This document shows, piece by piece, positions 25,719 through 35,101 of a stretch of 64,000 nucleotides of DNA. The DNA comes from Amycolatopsis viridis (GTDB lineage Bacteria; Actinomycetota; Actinomycetes; Mycobacteriales; Pseudonocardiaceae). The first letter of the stretch is position 1; each line of letters opens with the position of its first letter. The notes under the pieces are model-generated. The model had not been told where the DNA came from. It searched no databases and was given only the letters and a program-made list of their open reading frames with translations. The DNA is taken from the NCBI RefSeq assembly GCF_011758765.1, contig NZ_JAANOU010000001.1:248001-312000 (forward strand). The letters are read 5' to 3'. The position numbers and the translations under genes are program-made.

Positions 25719-26977
25719 CCGAACAACCCCTTCAGGGACTGGCCGACGTGGGACACGCCCTCACCGAAGTCCTTGACACCTTCGCTGACGGCCTCGACGC
25801 CGTTGCCGATCGCGTGCGTCGCCGACTTCGCGGTCTGGGCCACCTTGTGGCCGTCGACCTGCAGGTCGAACCCGAGTTCGCCGCCGAGCCCGACCGCCGC
25901 CCCCACGTTGCCCTTGAGGTGGAACTTGCCGTCGTCACCCATGCCCACGTTGAACCCGGCCTCAGCGCCGAAACCGGCCCAGCCCTCCGCGGTCGTGCCC
26001 ACGCCGACCCCACCGACGTCGGCCGCGCCGCGGAGGCTGCCGCGCGCCCCGGCGAACACCCCGCCCTTGGCGTCGAGCGCGGTCTTCGTGATCCGGACCC
26101 CGGCCCGGCCGCGAACGCCGAAGGTGCCCTCGGCCTTGCCGTCCAGGCCGAGCACCCCCGTATCGACACGCCCGGTCGCGGTGGTCTTGAAGCCGTTGAT
26201 CGACTCGAGTTCCAGCGTGAGGCCCTTCTTGTTCAGCGCGGCCTGGAAGTTGTTCTCGCTGCCGATCATCGTCTCGAGCTTGCCGGTCAGGGTCAGGTCG
26301 CCCGCCGTCACCGTGCCGTCGGAGACCTGGTGCAGGAGGTAGGCGTAGTAGCGGTAGCGGCTGAGCTTGCCGTGCTCGGGCGGGATGTACTTGCTGCCGA
26401 ATTCGTCGTCCTCGGGGCTGGTGATCGCGTGCAGCAGCCCGCCGATCGCGGTGCCCGCCGCGGCCTCGACCGTCCCGAGCATCCGCATGAGGTCGCCGGC
26501 CTGGCGGTCGAGCTGCTCACGGGCCCGGTCGAGGATTTCCTGCGCCACCTGCTGGAGCAGGTCGCCCTGTGCGCGCTTCTGCTCGGCCTGCTGCTGCGTG
26601 TCTTCGGTGCCGCCCGCGGCGGCCTGCACCGCGGCCTGTTCCTGAGCCCGCTTTCCTTCGTCCCAGGTGGCGATGGCTTCGCCGGCTTGCCGCTGCGCCC
26701 AGTGCAGGGTGTCGGCGTAAGCGGAGAGCCCGTCCGCGACCGTGGACAGGCTGTCGGACGCCTTCAGCCACTGCGGCGGTAACCACTGGATCAGCTCCCC
26801 GAACGCGTTGGAGGCGGCGCCCTGCCAGCCCGGCACGCGGAACCCGGACAGCTTCGATCCCATCCCGTCGAACTGTTCCGCCTGGTCGAGCAGGGTCCGC
26901 ACGTGCTCGGCGATGGTCTCCGGCGAGCCGGGGATCAGCTCGCGCGGGTCCTTTGTGGAGCCGAGCTCGGCGCTCAC
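25715..26977 (-). CDS. Putative type VII-secreted protein with WXG-type N-terminus and Gly-rich C-terminal domain
   Basis: A 420-residue protein. The N-terminal half (about 1-190) is helical and contains a W-x-G turn (VPGWQGAASNAFGE) and a coiled-coil-like Gln/Ala/Glu stretch, as in ESX substrates with a toxin or effector part. The C-terminal half is rich in Gly, Val and Ala with repeated amphipathic strands, resembling membrane-inserting or beta-rich effector domains. No catalytic motif is seen. GTG at 26977 overlaps the upstream stop by four bases. A secreted effector role is inferred. Confidence 0.65.
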   Translation of the reverse strand: MSAELGSTKDPRELIPGSPETIAEHVRTLLDQAEQFDGMGSKLSGFRVPGWQGAASNAFGELIQWLPPQWLKASDSLSTVADGLSAYADTLHWAQRQAGEAIATWDEGKRAQEQAAVQAAAGGTEDTQQQAEQKRAQGDLLQQVAQEILDRAREQLDRQAGDLMRMLGTVEAAAGTAIGGLLHAITSPEDDEFGSKYIPPEHGKLSRYRYYAYLLHQVSDGTVTAGDLTLTGKLETMIGSENNFQAALNKKGLTLELESINGFKTTATGRVDTGVLGLDGKAEGTFGVRGRAGVRITKTALDAKGGVFAGARGSLRGAADVGGVGVGTTAEGWAGFGAEAGFNVGMGDDGKFHLKGNVGAAVGLGGELGFDLQVDGHKVAQTAKSATHAIGNGVEAVSEGVKDFGEGVSHVGQSLKGLFG

Positions 26978-27279
26978 TGCCCGGCCTGGCGGATGAGGGT
27001 CTCGTTGCCCAGTTCCATGCCCCGGTACACCGTGGCCGCATCCTGGAGCGCGGAACCGGTGAGGTCCACCCGCTCGTGCAGCACCCGCGCGGCGATGCGG
27101 GCCAGCCCGGCGAACTCGGCGAGTTTGCTCGCGAGGCCGGCGTGGCCGTAGACCTCGGCGTTCGGGGTCACCGCGGCGAGCGCACCGGTGTCCAGGTCGG
27201 TCAGCAGGTTGGTGATGTGACCAGCGGCTGTTTCCAGGCCGTCGGGGTCCGCTTCCAGTACTTCGAGTACTCCCCACAC
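26974..27279 (-). CDS. Small ESX target-like helical protein
   Basis: A 101-residue protein without signal peptide, predicted as a helical hairpin (LEADPDGLETAAGHITNLL, a short turn, then RVLHERVDLTGSALQDAATVYRGME). It resembles EspC/DUF2580-type type VII secretion targets, which dimerise with larger substrates. It leads a three-gene operon with tightly overlapping stops and starts. The GTG start at 27279 lacks a clear Shine-Dalgarno box, so a later start cannot be excluded. Confidence 0.65.
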   Translation of the reverse strand: MWGVLEVLEADPDGLETAAGHITNLLTDLDTGALAAVTPNAEVYGHAGLASKLAEFAGLARIAARVLHERVDLTGSALQDAATVYRGMELGNETLIRQAGQ

Positions 27280-27381
27280 GAGTGTCGATGAAAGCGGGGG
27301 TTCGGGAACGCCGGGTGAATGAGCGTCACCGGATCGGTGAACCGGCCGGGAAGATCATCACCGTCCGATGTGACCGCTCCC

Positions 27382-28686
27382 TCAGGCGCGCAGCCGGGCG
27401 GCCGCCTCCCGCGCGGCGGACTGGACCTTGGCGCGGTCCACGCGCACCGTCTCGCCGCCGGCCACGACCTGCTCACCGGCTACCCACACGTCCCGCACCT
27501 GCCGCGATCCGGACGCCCACACCAGGTTCGAGATCACCTGCTCGTCCGGCTCGTCCAGCCCGGTGGCGAACGCGGGCCCGTCCGGGTCGACGTGCACGAG
27601 GTCGGCCCAGCGGCCGGGTGCCAGCGCGCCGATGTCGTCGCGCCCCAGCGCGTCGGCGCCGCCGCGGGTGGCGAGCAGCAGCGCGTCCCGCGCCCGTAGC
27701 GCGGTGGAGTCCTCGGTGGACAGCCGGGCGAACATCGCGGAGAGCTGGACCTCCTCCCACAGGTCGAGGTCGTCGTTGCTGGCCGGCCCGTCCGTGCCGA
27801 GCCCGACGGCGACCGCGGCCGCGCGCAGGTCGGTCAACCGCGCGATGCCGGACGCCAGTTTCGCGTTCGACCCCGGGCAGTGCGCCACTCCGGTCCCGCG
27901 CGCGGCGAATATCGCGATGTCCTCATCGGACAGGTGGACGGCGTGCGCGGCGAGCGTCCGGCCGCGCAGCAGCCCGATCTCGTCCAGCAGGCGGGGCACC
28001 GAACCGGACTCCGCGCGCTGCTTGGCGTCCTCGTCCGCCGCCTCGGCGACGTGGATCTGCACGAGCGCACCCCGCGCGGCGGCCGATTCGGCGACCTGCC
28101 GCAGCGCCTCGACCGGCAGCATGTACGCCGAGTGCGGCGCGTAGGACAACTCGATCCGCTCGCCGGGGCCGAACCGCAGGCCGTCGGTGTCGATCCACCG
28201 GTCGGCCGCCTCGACCATGCGCCGCCAGTCGATGCCGGGCAGGTCGATGATCGGGCCGCCGAGCACCGCCCTGGCGCCGCTCTCCAGCACCGCCTCGGCC
28301 ATCTGCTCGGCGAAGAAGTACATCTCCGCGCTGGTGGTCACACCGTGCCGGAGCATCTCGACCGAGCCGAGCAGCATCCCGGCCCGCACGTCCTCGGCGC
28401 GCAGTTTCGCCTCGGCCGGCCAGATGATCTCGTGCAGCCAGCGCAGCAGGGGCAGGTCGCCGCCCATACCGCGGAGCAGCGTCATCGGGGTGTGCGCGTG
28501 CGTGTTGACCAGACCGGGCAGCAGGATGCCCGGCAGCCGGGTGGTCGGCAGCTCCCCGGGCGCGTCGGCGGCGGGACCGCAGAACGTGATCCGCCCGTCG
28601 TCGCCGACGTCGACCACGCCGTCCCGGACTACCGAGCAGGCGGGATCACAGGGCAGGACGACCGGGGCACGGAGACGCTGCGGCAT
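27382..28686 (-). CDS. Amidohydrolase, S-adenosylhomocysteine/5'-methylthioadenosine deaminase-like
   Basis: A 434-residue metal-dependent hydrolase of the TrzA/AtzB/MtaD group. Metal ligands are visible in NTHAHTPM, in IHVAEAADED, in HAVHLSDED and in the Asp of GLGTDGPASND. It probably deaminates an adenosine-type or other aminopurine/pyrimidine compound; the exact substrate cannot be read from sequence. It shares a strand with the response regulator downstream but is separated from it by 62 bases, so it may form a separate transcript. Confidence 0.88.
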   Translation of the reverse strand: MPQRLRAPVVLPCDPACSVVRDGVVDVGDDGRITFCGPAADAPGELPTTRLPGILLPGLVNTHAHTPMTLLRGMGGDLPLLRWLHEIIWPAEAKLRAEDVRAGMLLGSVEMLRHGVTTSAEMYFFAEQMAEAVLESGARAVLGGPIIDLPGIDWRRMVEAADRWIDTDGLRFGPGERIELSYAPHSAYMLPVEALRQVAESAAARGALVQIHVAEAADEDAKQRAESGSVPRLLDEIGLLRGRTLAAHAVHLSDEDIAIFAARGTGVAHCPGSNAKLASGIARLTDLRAAAVAVGLGTDGPASNDDLDLWEEVQLSAMFARLSTEDSTALRARDALLLATRGGADALGRDDIGALAPGRWADLVHVDPDGPAFATGLDEPDEQVISNLVWASGSRQVRDVWVAGEQVVAGGETVRVDRAKVQSAAREAAARLRA

Positions 28687-28748
28687 CCCCGGATTCTATG
28701 TGCCCGGCCGCCGCCGCCGGTGTGCTCCCACTCGCGCCGCGGGTGCGT

Positions 28749-29399
28749 TCACTCCATCAGCCCGCTGCGCCACGCCCACGCGGCGATCTCCACCCGGTTC
28801 CGCGCGCCGACCTTGCCCTGCACGGCGGCGAGGTGGGTCTTGACCGTGGACAGCGACATGTACAGCTGGGTGCCGATCTCGGTGTTCGTCAGGCCACGGG
28901 CGGCCGCTCGGACCACGTCCAGCTCCCGGGCCGTCAGCGGTTCCTTCGGCGGCGACACCGACCGCCGCGCGGACGCGCCCTCGAAGTGCTTCAACAGCCG
29001 CACCGTCACCTGTGGCGACACCAGCGCGTCGCCCCGGTGCGCGGCCCGGATCGCCTCGATCAGCAGCGCCGGCCCGGCGTCCTTCAGCAGGAAGCCGCTC
29101 GCCCCGTTGCCCAGGGCCGTGTGCACGTACTCGTCCAGGTCGAACGTCGTCACCACGACCACCTTCAACGGGTCGGCCACGTCCGGCCCGGCGAGCTGGC
29201 GCGTCACCTCCAGCCCGTCCAGCCCGGGCATCCGGATGTCGAGCAGGCACACGTCCGGGCGCAGCGCCCGCGCCTTCGTCACCGCCGCCACCCCGTCCTC
29301 GACGTCGGCGACCACCTCGATGTCGTCCTGGGCGTCGAGGATCATCCGAAACCCCATCCGCACCATGCTCTGGTCGTCGGCGATCAGTACGCGAATCAA
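28749..29399 (-). CDS. NarL/LuxR-type response regulator (first two-component system)
   Basis: A 216-residue regulator. The receiver domain (about 1-120) has the phospho-acceptor Asp in VCLLDIRMPG, the Thr switch in VVVTTFD and the Lys in FLLKDAG. The C-terminal LuxR helix-turn-helix is in the LTARELDVVRAAARGLTNTEIG region and the following SLSTVKTHL. The start is a TTG at 29399 whose last bases overlap the kinase stop (TTGA), so expression depends on kinase translation. Likely controls the divergent ABC exporter. Confidence 0.9.
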   Translation of the reverse strand: MIRVLIADDQSMVRMGFRMILDAQDDIEVVADVEDGVAAVTKARALRPDVCLLDIRMPGLDGLEVTRQLAGPDVADPLKVVVVTTFDLDEYVHTALGNGASGFLLKDAGPALLIEAIRAAHRGDALVSPQVTVRLLKHFEGASARRSVSPPKEPLTARELDVVRAAARGLTNTEIGTQLYMSLSTVKTHLAAVQGKVGARNRVEIAAWAWRSGLME

Positions 29400-31114
29400 G
29401 CCTTTTCCTCCACCGGCAACCACGCCTCCACCACCCAGCCCCCGTCCGGTGCCGGGCCCGCGGCGAGCCGGCCGTGCAGCAGCTCGACCCGCTCGCGCAT
29501 CCCGACCAGACCGTAGCCGCCCGAACCGCCGGCCGGGCGCGCCGCCACCTCCTTGCCGTCGTCGGCCACCCGGATGTGCAGCTCGCCGTCCAGCACCTCG
29601 GCCAGCACGCACGCGCGCGTCGCCCCCAGTGCGTGTTTGCCGATGTTCGTCAGCGACTCCTGCACGATCCGCAACGCCGACCGCGCCACCTCCTGCGGCA
29701 GGTCCTCCGGCACCCGCACGTCGGCCTGCACCTCGACGCCGTGGTGCCCGGATTCGGCGAGCCGCCGCAGGTCCGCGGCGAGGTCCATGGTGGCCTGGCC
29801 GGTGACCGCGTCCGCGCCCGCGCCCGCGCGCATGCTGCCCACCAGCCGCCGCATCGCGGTCATCGCCTCGGTGCCCGCCGCCTCGATGCGCCCGATGACC
29901 TCCAGCGCCACCTTCGGGTTCTGGTCCGCGATCACCCGGGCCGCCTGCGCCTGCACGATGATCCCGGTGACGTGGTGCGCCACCAGGTCGTGCAGCTCGC
30001 GCGCCAGCGCCATCCGTTCGGAGTTCTGCGCGTCGGTCACCGCGGCCTCCACCACCTTGCGGCGTTCGGAGTCACGCGCCCGGAAGTAGAGCCCGAACGC
30101 CACCGCGATGCCGAGCAGCAGGACCGCGCCGACCGCCAGGCTGGGCAGCTCGACCATCCGCCACGAACTCCGCCTGAAGATCAGCGCGGTCAGCGTCGTG
30201 ATCGCGACCGCCACCGACAACAGCGCGATCACGCCCCACGCCCGCCACGGCTCGGCGAAGCGCACCAGCAGGATCACCACGATGGTCCCGGCGATCACCT
30301 CGGTGACCGGCACCCCGCCGACCAACCAATGCTCCTCGGACGGCCCGATCAATATCGCCGGGGCGGTGACGAAGATGATCGCGGCGAGCAGGAGACCGGC
30401 CCGCAGCGGGCGGTGGGTCGCGTAGACCGTCGCGGCGGCCGCGGCGACCGAGCACAGCAGCGCGGGAAGGGCGAGCATGGTGCTCGTGCTTCCCACCTGG
30501 TACAGCTCCAGGAACAGCGGGAGGCTCAGCCCGCCGATCAGCGGCCATTGCTCGCGGACGACCTGGCGCGCCGGGCTGTCCGGCCGTAGCGGCGGCTCAC
30601 GACGGAAGTACAGCCCGGCGGGTACCACCACGATCAGCAGCACCGCGCCGATCAGGACCGTTTCACCGAGCGAGTTCGACCCGCCGTTGCGGTACGTGGC
30701 CGCGAACAGCCCGGCGATCACCAGGGTGGTGGTGCCGGTGACCATTTCCGCCAGGCGCACCCGCCGCACGCAGAAGAACACCAGCTCCAGCCCGGCAACG
30801 GTCTCGCTCAGCGACAGGTTGCTGAGCAGCGCCGTGTAGGCGGCCGCGTGGGTCGACCGGATCAGGAAGCTCGAGGCGAACAGGGTGGCGGCACCGGTGG
30901 CCACCGCGGCCGCGGGCTGGGTTCTCGCCCACAACGCGCACGCGCCCAGCACGATCATCCCGGGCAGCAGCAGCAGGTCCCGGCCACGCGGGCCGACGGA
31001 GTCCACACTGGCCGGCAGCACCACGGCGAGATCGCACAGGAAGGCGGCGAGCAGGAGGACGCCTTCGAGCCCCAGCCACCGCCAGGCCGAGGTCACGCGC
31101 GCAGAGAACGACAC
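29396..31114 (-). CDS. DesK-type sensor histidine kinase (first two-component system)
   Basis: A 572-residue membrane kinase with about ten hydrophobic segments in the first 330 residues, then the HisKA_3 dimerisation domain with the phospho-acceptor His in ARELHDLVAHHVTG, and an ATPase domain (VADDGKE and GYGLVGMRERV). The receptor part has no recognised ligand domain, so signals may be envelope or lipid stress. GTG at 31114 gives a sensible N-terminal helix; an upstream GTG would run into the promoter of the divergent ABC operon. Its stop overlaps the regulator's start. Confidence 0.9.
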   Translation of the reverse strand: MSFSARVTSAWRWLGLEGVLLLAAFLCDLAVVLPASVDSVGPRGRDLLLLPGMIVLGACALWARTQPAAAVATGAATLFASSFLIRSTHAAAYTALLSNLSLSETVAGLELVFFCVRRVRLAEMVTGTTTLVIAGLFAATYRNGGSNSLGETVLIGAVLLIVVVPAGLYFRREPPLRPDSPARQVVREQWPLIGGLSLPLFLELYQVGSTSTMLALPALLCSVAAAAATVYATHRPLRAGLLLAAIIFVTAPAILIGPSEEHWLVGGVPVTEVIAGTIVVILLVRFAEPWRAWGVIALLSVAVAITTLTALIFRRSSWRMVELPSLAVGAVLLLGIAVAFGLYFRARDSERRKVVEAAVTDAQNSERMALARELHDLVAHHVTGIIVQAQAARVIADQNPKVALEVIGRIEAAGTEAMTAMRRLVGSMRAGAGADAVTGQATMDLAADLRRLAESGHHGVEVQADVRVPEDLPQEVARSALRIVQESLTNIGKHALGATRACVLAEVLDGELHIRVADDGKEVAARPAGGSGGYGLVGMRERVELLHGRLAAGPAPDGGWVVEAWLPVEEKA

Positions 31115-31248
31115 ACCGGAACGGTAGAGGAACGGGGTGGCCCCGCACCTTGGCCGCCCGGCCACCCGGTATCGGCCGATCGGCCGATCCGGACACCCCG
31201 CCCCACCTGTGAACCTGCTGTGCGGGAACACCGAAAGGGGAAACACTC

Positions 31249-31941
31249 ATGACTCCACAAGGGAGCGCCGTACTGTCCGGGCGGGAGCTCGTCAAGCACT
31301 ACGGCGAGCAGGTCGCGCTGGCCGGGGTGGACATCGACATCCACGCGGGTGAGGCGATCGCCGTCGTCGGACCGTCCGGTTCGGGCAAGACGACCCTGCT
31401 GCACGTGCTGGCCGGGATCCTGCGGCCGGACACCGGCGAGATCACGTTGAACGGGCGGCGGGTCGACCAGCTGTCCGAGACCGGCCGCAGCGAACTGCGC
31501 CGGACCGAGTTCGGATTCGTGTTCCAGTCCGGGATGCTGGTCGCCGAACTGTCCGCCGAGGAGAACGTGGCGCTGCCCATGCTGCTCGCGGGTGTGAAGC
31601 GGCGTGCGGCGCTCGGCGCGGCGCGGGAGTGGCTGGGCCGCCTCGGCCTGGCCGGCCGGGAGGGGTCCCGGCCGGGCGAGTTGTCCGGCGGGCAGGCGCA
31701 GCGGGTCGCGATCGCCCGCGCCCTCACCCACCAGCCGAAGGTGATCTTCGCCGACGAACCGACCGGCGCGCTGGACACCCGCACCGGCAAGGACACCATG
31801 AAGGCCCTGCTGGACGCCGCCTCCGCCGCGGGCACCGCCGTGGTCATCGTGACCCACGACGTGGAGCTGGCCGCGTCGCTGCCGCGCACCGTGACCATCC
31901 GGGACGGGCGGATCGCGCAGCCGGTGGAGGTGCTGACGTGA
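31249..31941 (+). CDS. ABC transporter ATP-binding protein, MacB/LolD type
   Basis: A 230-residue ATPase. Walker A is GPSGSGKT, the signature motif LSGGQAQRVA, and Walker B VIFADEPTGALD. This combination is typical of FtsX/MacB-type exporters that move peptides, lipids or antibiotics away from the membrane. The ATG follows GAAAGGGG. The stop overlaps the start of the permease (GTGA). It diverges from the kinase gene, so the two-component system likely controls it. Confidence 0.93.
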   Translation: MTPQGSAVLSGRELVKHYGEQVALAGVDIDIHAGEAIAVVGPSGSGKTTLLHVLAGILRPDTGEITLNGRRVDQLSETGRSELRRTEFGFVFQSGMLVAELSAEENVALPMLLAGVKRRAALGAAREWLGRLGLAGREGSRPGELSGGQAQRVAIARALTHQPKVIFADEPTGALDTRTGKDTMKALLDAASAAGTAVVIVTHDVELAASLPRTVTIRDGRIAQPVEVLT

Positions 31942-34145
31942 TCCCGGTCCAGCTGGCGGTCAAGGTGCTGCGGGCCGACCGCCGCACCCGCACGGCGACC
32001 GTGCTCACCGCGGTGGGGGTCGCGGTGGCCACGGGCTTGGCGCTCCTGCTGTTGAGCCTGCCTTCCGCCACACAGGCCCGCGAGGAGCGGGCGGCGTGGC
32101 AGGAGGGGTACGGGCGGCAATCCGACGGCGCGCCGACGCTGAAGATCACCACGGGCACCGACTTCACCGGCGACCGGAAGATCGACCGCGTGGACGTCGC
32201 GCCGCTGGCCGACGGGATCGAACTGCCGCCCGGGGTGCCGAAGGTCCCGGGGCCCGGTGAAGTGGTGGTGTCACCCGCGCTGTTCCAGACGATGCAGCGG
32301 CTGCCCGCGTCGCAGCTGGCCGACCGGTTCCCGGGCCGCGTGGTCGGCGTGCTCGGCGAGGACGCGCTGCGGTCCCCGGACCAGATGGTCGCGCTCGTCG
32401 GGCACAGCCCGGAGACCATGCCGGCCCACGCGAACGAGCGCCACGGGTTCGTGCCACCGGGCGATGCGGAGGTGGACCCGTTCCTGAGCCTGCTCTCCGG
32501 GGTCGGTCTGGTGGTGCTGCTGGTGCCGAGCCTGGTGCTGGTCGCGTCCTCGGCCCGGCTCATCGCGACCCGCCGCGAGCAGCGGCTGGCCGCCCTGCGC
32601 CTGGCTGGGGCCACCCCGGGTCAGGTCGTCGCGATCACCGCGGCCGAGACCGGCGTCGCGGCGGTGACCGGCACGCTGCTCGGCTGGGCGATCAGCCCGC
32701 TGCTGTGGTCGCTGGCGAAGCTCGTGCCGTGGAACGGGGGCACCTGGCTGGCGACCGACTTCCGGCTCGGGGCCGGGCTCACCGCGCTCGCGCTGCTGAC
32801 GGTGCCGGGTCTGGTGCTGCTGGCCGCCGTGATCGGGCTGCGGCGCGTGGTGCGCAACCCGATCGGCGCGGTCGTGGAGCACACACCCAAGCCGTTGCGC
32901 TGGTGGCGGCTGCTGTCCCTGCCGGCGAGCGCGGCGTTCTTCCTCCTGGAAGTCCAGACGAACGGCAGCAACAGGATGATCCTGCTCGGTCTCGGGTTGA
33001 TGATCATCGCGGCGATGCTCGCCGGACCGTACGTGACGGCCGTCATCGGGAAGCTGTTCGTCAGCGCCTGGCGCAAACCGTCGGTGCTGCTGGCCGGCCG
33101 GCGGCTGCGCAACGACCCGCGCGGGGCGTACCGGGCATCGGCCGGGGTCGTGCTCGCCGTGTTCACCGGCTCGATGGCGCTGGTGCTGATGCCCAGCTTC
33201 GACGCGATGAACGAGGGCGGGATCATGCGCGACTCGACGCTGTCCGCGGCCAGCTACGGTGAAGACCTCGAAGCCCTGACCGCGCGCGCGAACAGCAACC
33301 TGGAGCGCTACAACCTGCCGCAGCGGGCCGTGGCGTTGCCCTCGGTGGTTCTCATGTCGCGAAACGGTGACGCGATCAACGCAGCGGTCGTCTCCTGCAC
33401 CGACGCGGTGCGCGTCTACCGCGTTCAGGACCACTGCGATGGGCCGGGGGTCTACAGCACCTCCTCGATCGACCTCGGCGAATTCGGAGTAGCCGGGTCC
33501 CACTACGACCCGGCGGTGCCGTTCGCCCCGGGCACACCGGTGAAACCGCTGGTGGCAGAGGGCAACAACGGGCAGCGGTGGGCGCTGATCGACCCGTCCC
33601 TGATGCCGGCGGGGGTCACACCCCAGTACGCGTACGTCGCGGTCGACACCACTCCGGCCGACTACGAGGTGGTGCGCACCGCGCTGGTCGCCGCCGCCGG
33701 GTCGGAGAGCGTGACCACCGAGGGCATGTTCAAGGACCACGCCCTGGACGACCTGCGTCGCGTCACGGTCATCGGGGTGACCATCGCGGCCCTCCTGGCC
33801 GGGTGCAGCGCGGCGATCACCACGGCCGGGTCGGTGATGGACCGGCGCCGCACGTTCGGTGCGCTGATGGCGGCGGGCACCTCCACCGGGGTGCTGTCGC
33901 GGGCACTGCGGATGGAGGCCGCGCTGCCCGCGCTGGTCGCCACGATCGGGTCCGGGGCGCTGGGCATGGTCGCGGGACTCGGATTGTTCTCGACGGCCAT
34001 CAGCGACGAATCGGACGCGACGCCGGTCCTCACCCCGTGGCTGGCCGCGCCGGTGGTCCTCGGGATCGTGGCGGCGGTGCTCGCCTCGTCGGTCTGCACG
34101 CCGGCCCTCAACCGGGTGCGCGCGGAACCGCTGGCCGACGAATGA
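31938..34145 (+). CDS. FtsX-type ABC transporter permease
   Basis: A 735-residue permease with paired FtsX-like domains. Hydrophobic segments lie near the N-terminus, around residue 190, across 235-360, near 410, and in a final cluster (about 610-730); a large extracellular part lies between (about 430-600). Two cysteines in VVSCTDAVRVYRVQDHCDG in that outer region may form a disulfide. The partner ATPase overlaps its start. The architecture resembles BceB/MacB-like exporters linked to antimicrobial or envelope defence; the substrate is unknown. Confidence 0.9.
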   Translation: MIPVQLAVKVLRADRRTRTATVLTAVGVAVATGLALLLLSLPSATQAREERAAWQEGYGRQSDGAPTLKITTGTDFTGDRKIDRVDVAPLADGIELPPGVPKVPGPGEVVVSPALFQTMQRLPASQLADRFPGRVVGVLGEDALRSPDQMVALVGHSPETMPAHANERHGFVPPGDAEVDPFLSLLSGVGLVVLLVPSLVLVASSARLIATRREQRLAALRLAGATPGQVVAITAAETGVAAVTGTLLGWAISPLLWSLAKLVPWNGGTWLATDFRLGAGLTALALLTVPGLVLLAAVIGLRRVVRNPIGAVVEHTPKPLRWWRLLSLPASAAFFLLEVQTNGSNRMILLGLGLMIIAAMLAGPYVTAVIGKLFVSAWRKPSVLLAGRRLRNDPRGAYRASAGVVLAVFTGSMALVLMPSFDAMNEGGIMRDSTLSAASYGEDLEALTARANSNLERYNLPQRAVALPSVVLMSRNGDAINAAVVSCTDAVRVYRVQDHCDGPGVYSTSSIDLGEFGVAGSHYDPAVPFAPGTPVKPLVAEGNNGQRWALIDPSLMPAGVTPQYAYVAVDTTPADYEVVRTALVAAAGSESVTTEGMFKDHALDDLRRVTVIGVTIAALLAGCSAAITTAGSVMDRRRTFGALMAAGTSTGVLSRALRMEAALPALVATIGSGALGMVAGLGLFSTAISDESDATPVLTPWLAAPVVLGIVAAVLASSVCTPALNRVRAEPLADE

Positions 34146-34152
34146 GCTCCGG

Positions 34153-34187
34153 CCGGCCGCCCCGTTCGCTGGGGGTGGGGCGGCCGG
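34153..34187. terminator. Bidirectional terminator between ABC permease and trmB
   Basis: CCGGCCGCCCC (34153-34163) pairs with GGGGCGGCCGG (34177-34187) between two convergent genes. The loop is 13 bases; there is no T-run. Confidence 0.7.
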
Positions 34188-34886
34188 TCAGCTCACCCGC
34201 TCGAAGATCAGGTCCCGGCTGATCCGGCCCTCCTGGTCGGCGCGCTGCTCGAACTTCGTCACCGGGCGCCAGCCGGGCCGCGGCGCCCAGTCGTCGAACC
34301 GGTTGCGCAACGCGGGCTCGTTCGAGCAGACATCGAGCATCTGCTCGGCGTAGTGCTCCCAGTCGGTGGCCAGGTGCAGGATGCCGCCGGGCGCCAGCCG
34401 CGACGCGACCAGCCGCACAAACTCGGGCTGGACCAGCCGCCGCTTGTGGTGGCGCTTCTTCGGCCACGGGTCCGGGAAGAAGATCCGCACGCCGGACAGT
34501 GAATCCGGCTCGATGTGGTCGGTCAGCGCGATCACCGCGTCGCCGTGCAGCAGGCGCAGGTTGGTCAGGCCGAGCCGCTCGGCCCGCAGCATCAGCTGGC
34601 CGAGACCGGCCTCGTACACCTCGATGGCGACGTAGTTGACCTCCGGCGCCGCGGCCGCGAGCTGTGCCGTGGTCTCGCCCATGCCGCTTCCGATCTCCAG
34701 CAGCACCGGAGCCGGCCGGCCGAACCAGCCGGCGAAGTCGATCGGACCGGGCGGCAGGTCGGCCACGCGCCGCCCGAGGTCCGCCCAGTGCCGTTCCCAG
34801 GCACGTTGCTGGCCGACCGTCATCCGGCCGCCCCGCTGCACGTAGCTGACGACACTCCGCAGGCGCGGTTGCTGCTCGCTCTCCAC
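34188..34886 (-). CDS. trmB: tRNA (guanine-N7)-methyltransferase
   Basis: A 232-residue SAM-dependent enzyme that makes m7G46 in the variable loop of tRNAs. The SAM site LEIGSGMGE, the IEVYEAGLGQL segment, the family motif FPDPWPKKRHHKRRLVQ and the C-terminal TKFEQR are all present. Length is normal. An ortholog (Rv0208c) lies near pckA in mycobacteria, and here pckG lies about 11 kb away. ATG at 34886; it is transcribed singly. Confidence 0.95.
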   Translation of the reverse strand: MESEQQPRLRSVVSYVQRGGRMTVGQQRAWERHWADLGRRVADLPPGPIDFAGWFGRPAPVLLEIGSGMGETTAQLAAAAPEVNYVAIEVYEAGLGQLMLRAERLGLTNLRLLHGDAVIALTDHIEPDSLSGVRIFFPDPWPKKRHHKRRLVQPEFVRLVASRLAPGGILHLATDWEHYAEQMLDVCSNEPALRNRFDDWAPRPGWRPVTKFEQRADQEGRISRDLIFERVS

Positions 34887-34948
34887 CCGCCCAAATTAGC
34901 TGGCCCTGGCGCGTGTTCGGCACAGGGCTTGCGTGGCGGTGCAGGTAG

Positions 34949-35101
34949 CAGAACCTGAGGCGGCCCCTGGCTTCGGGATCGCCTCCTCATGTATGCCGAA
35001 ACACCGTCGGCGCTGTCCTCGCCAGGAACCACCTCAGAACCTGCGGCGGTGCCGGTTGACGGCCCACCACAAGCGGCTCCGCCGCTTGAGAGGCAGAACC
35101 T
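34949..35101. repeat. Three short direct repeats flanking a palindromic element
   Basis: The octamer CAGAACCT occurs at 34949, 35035 and 35094 in the space between trmB and the orphan gene. The last two copies flank the palindromic element at 35043-35090, and the third touches the stop end of the orphan gene. The arrangement could be target-site or recombination debris around the palindrome. Confidence 0.4.
35043..35090. repeat. Intergenic palindromic repeat, copy A
   Basis: GCGGCGGTGCCGGTTG opens a 48-base element whose far arm is AAGCGGCTCCGCCGCTT. A near-identical element (copy B) lies at 52732-52780. Both are extragenic and fold into a long hairpin, like REP elements. No transposase is adjacent. 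Confidence 0.7.
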
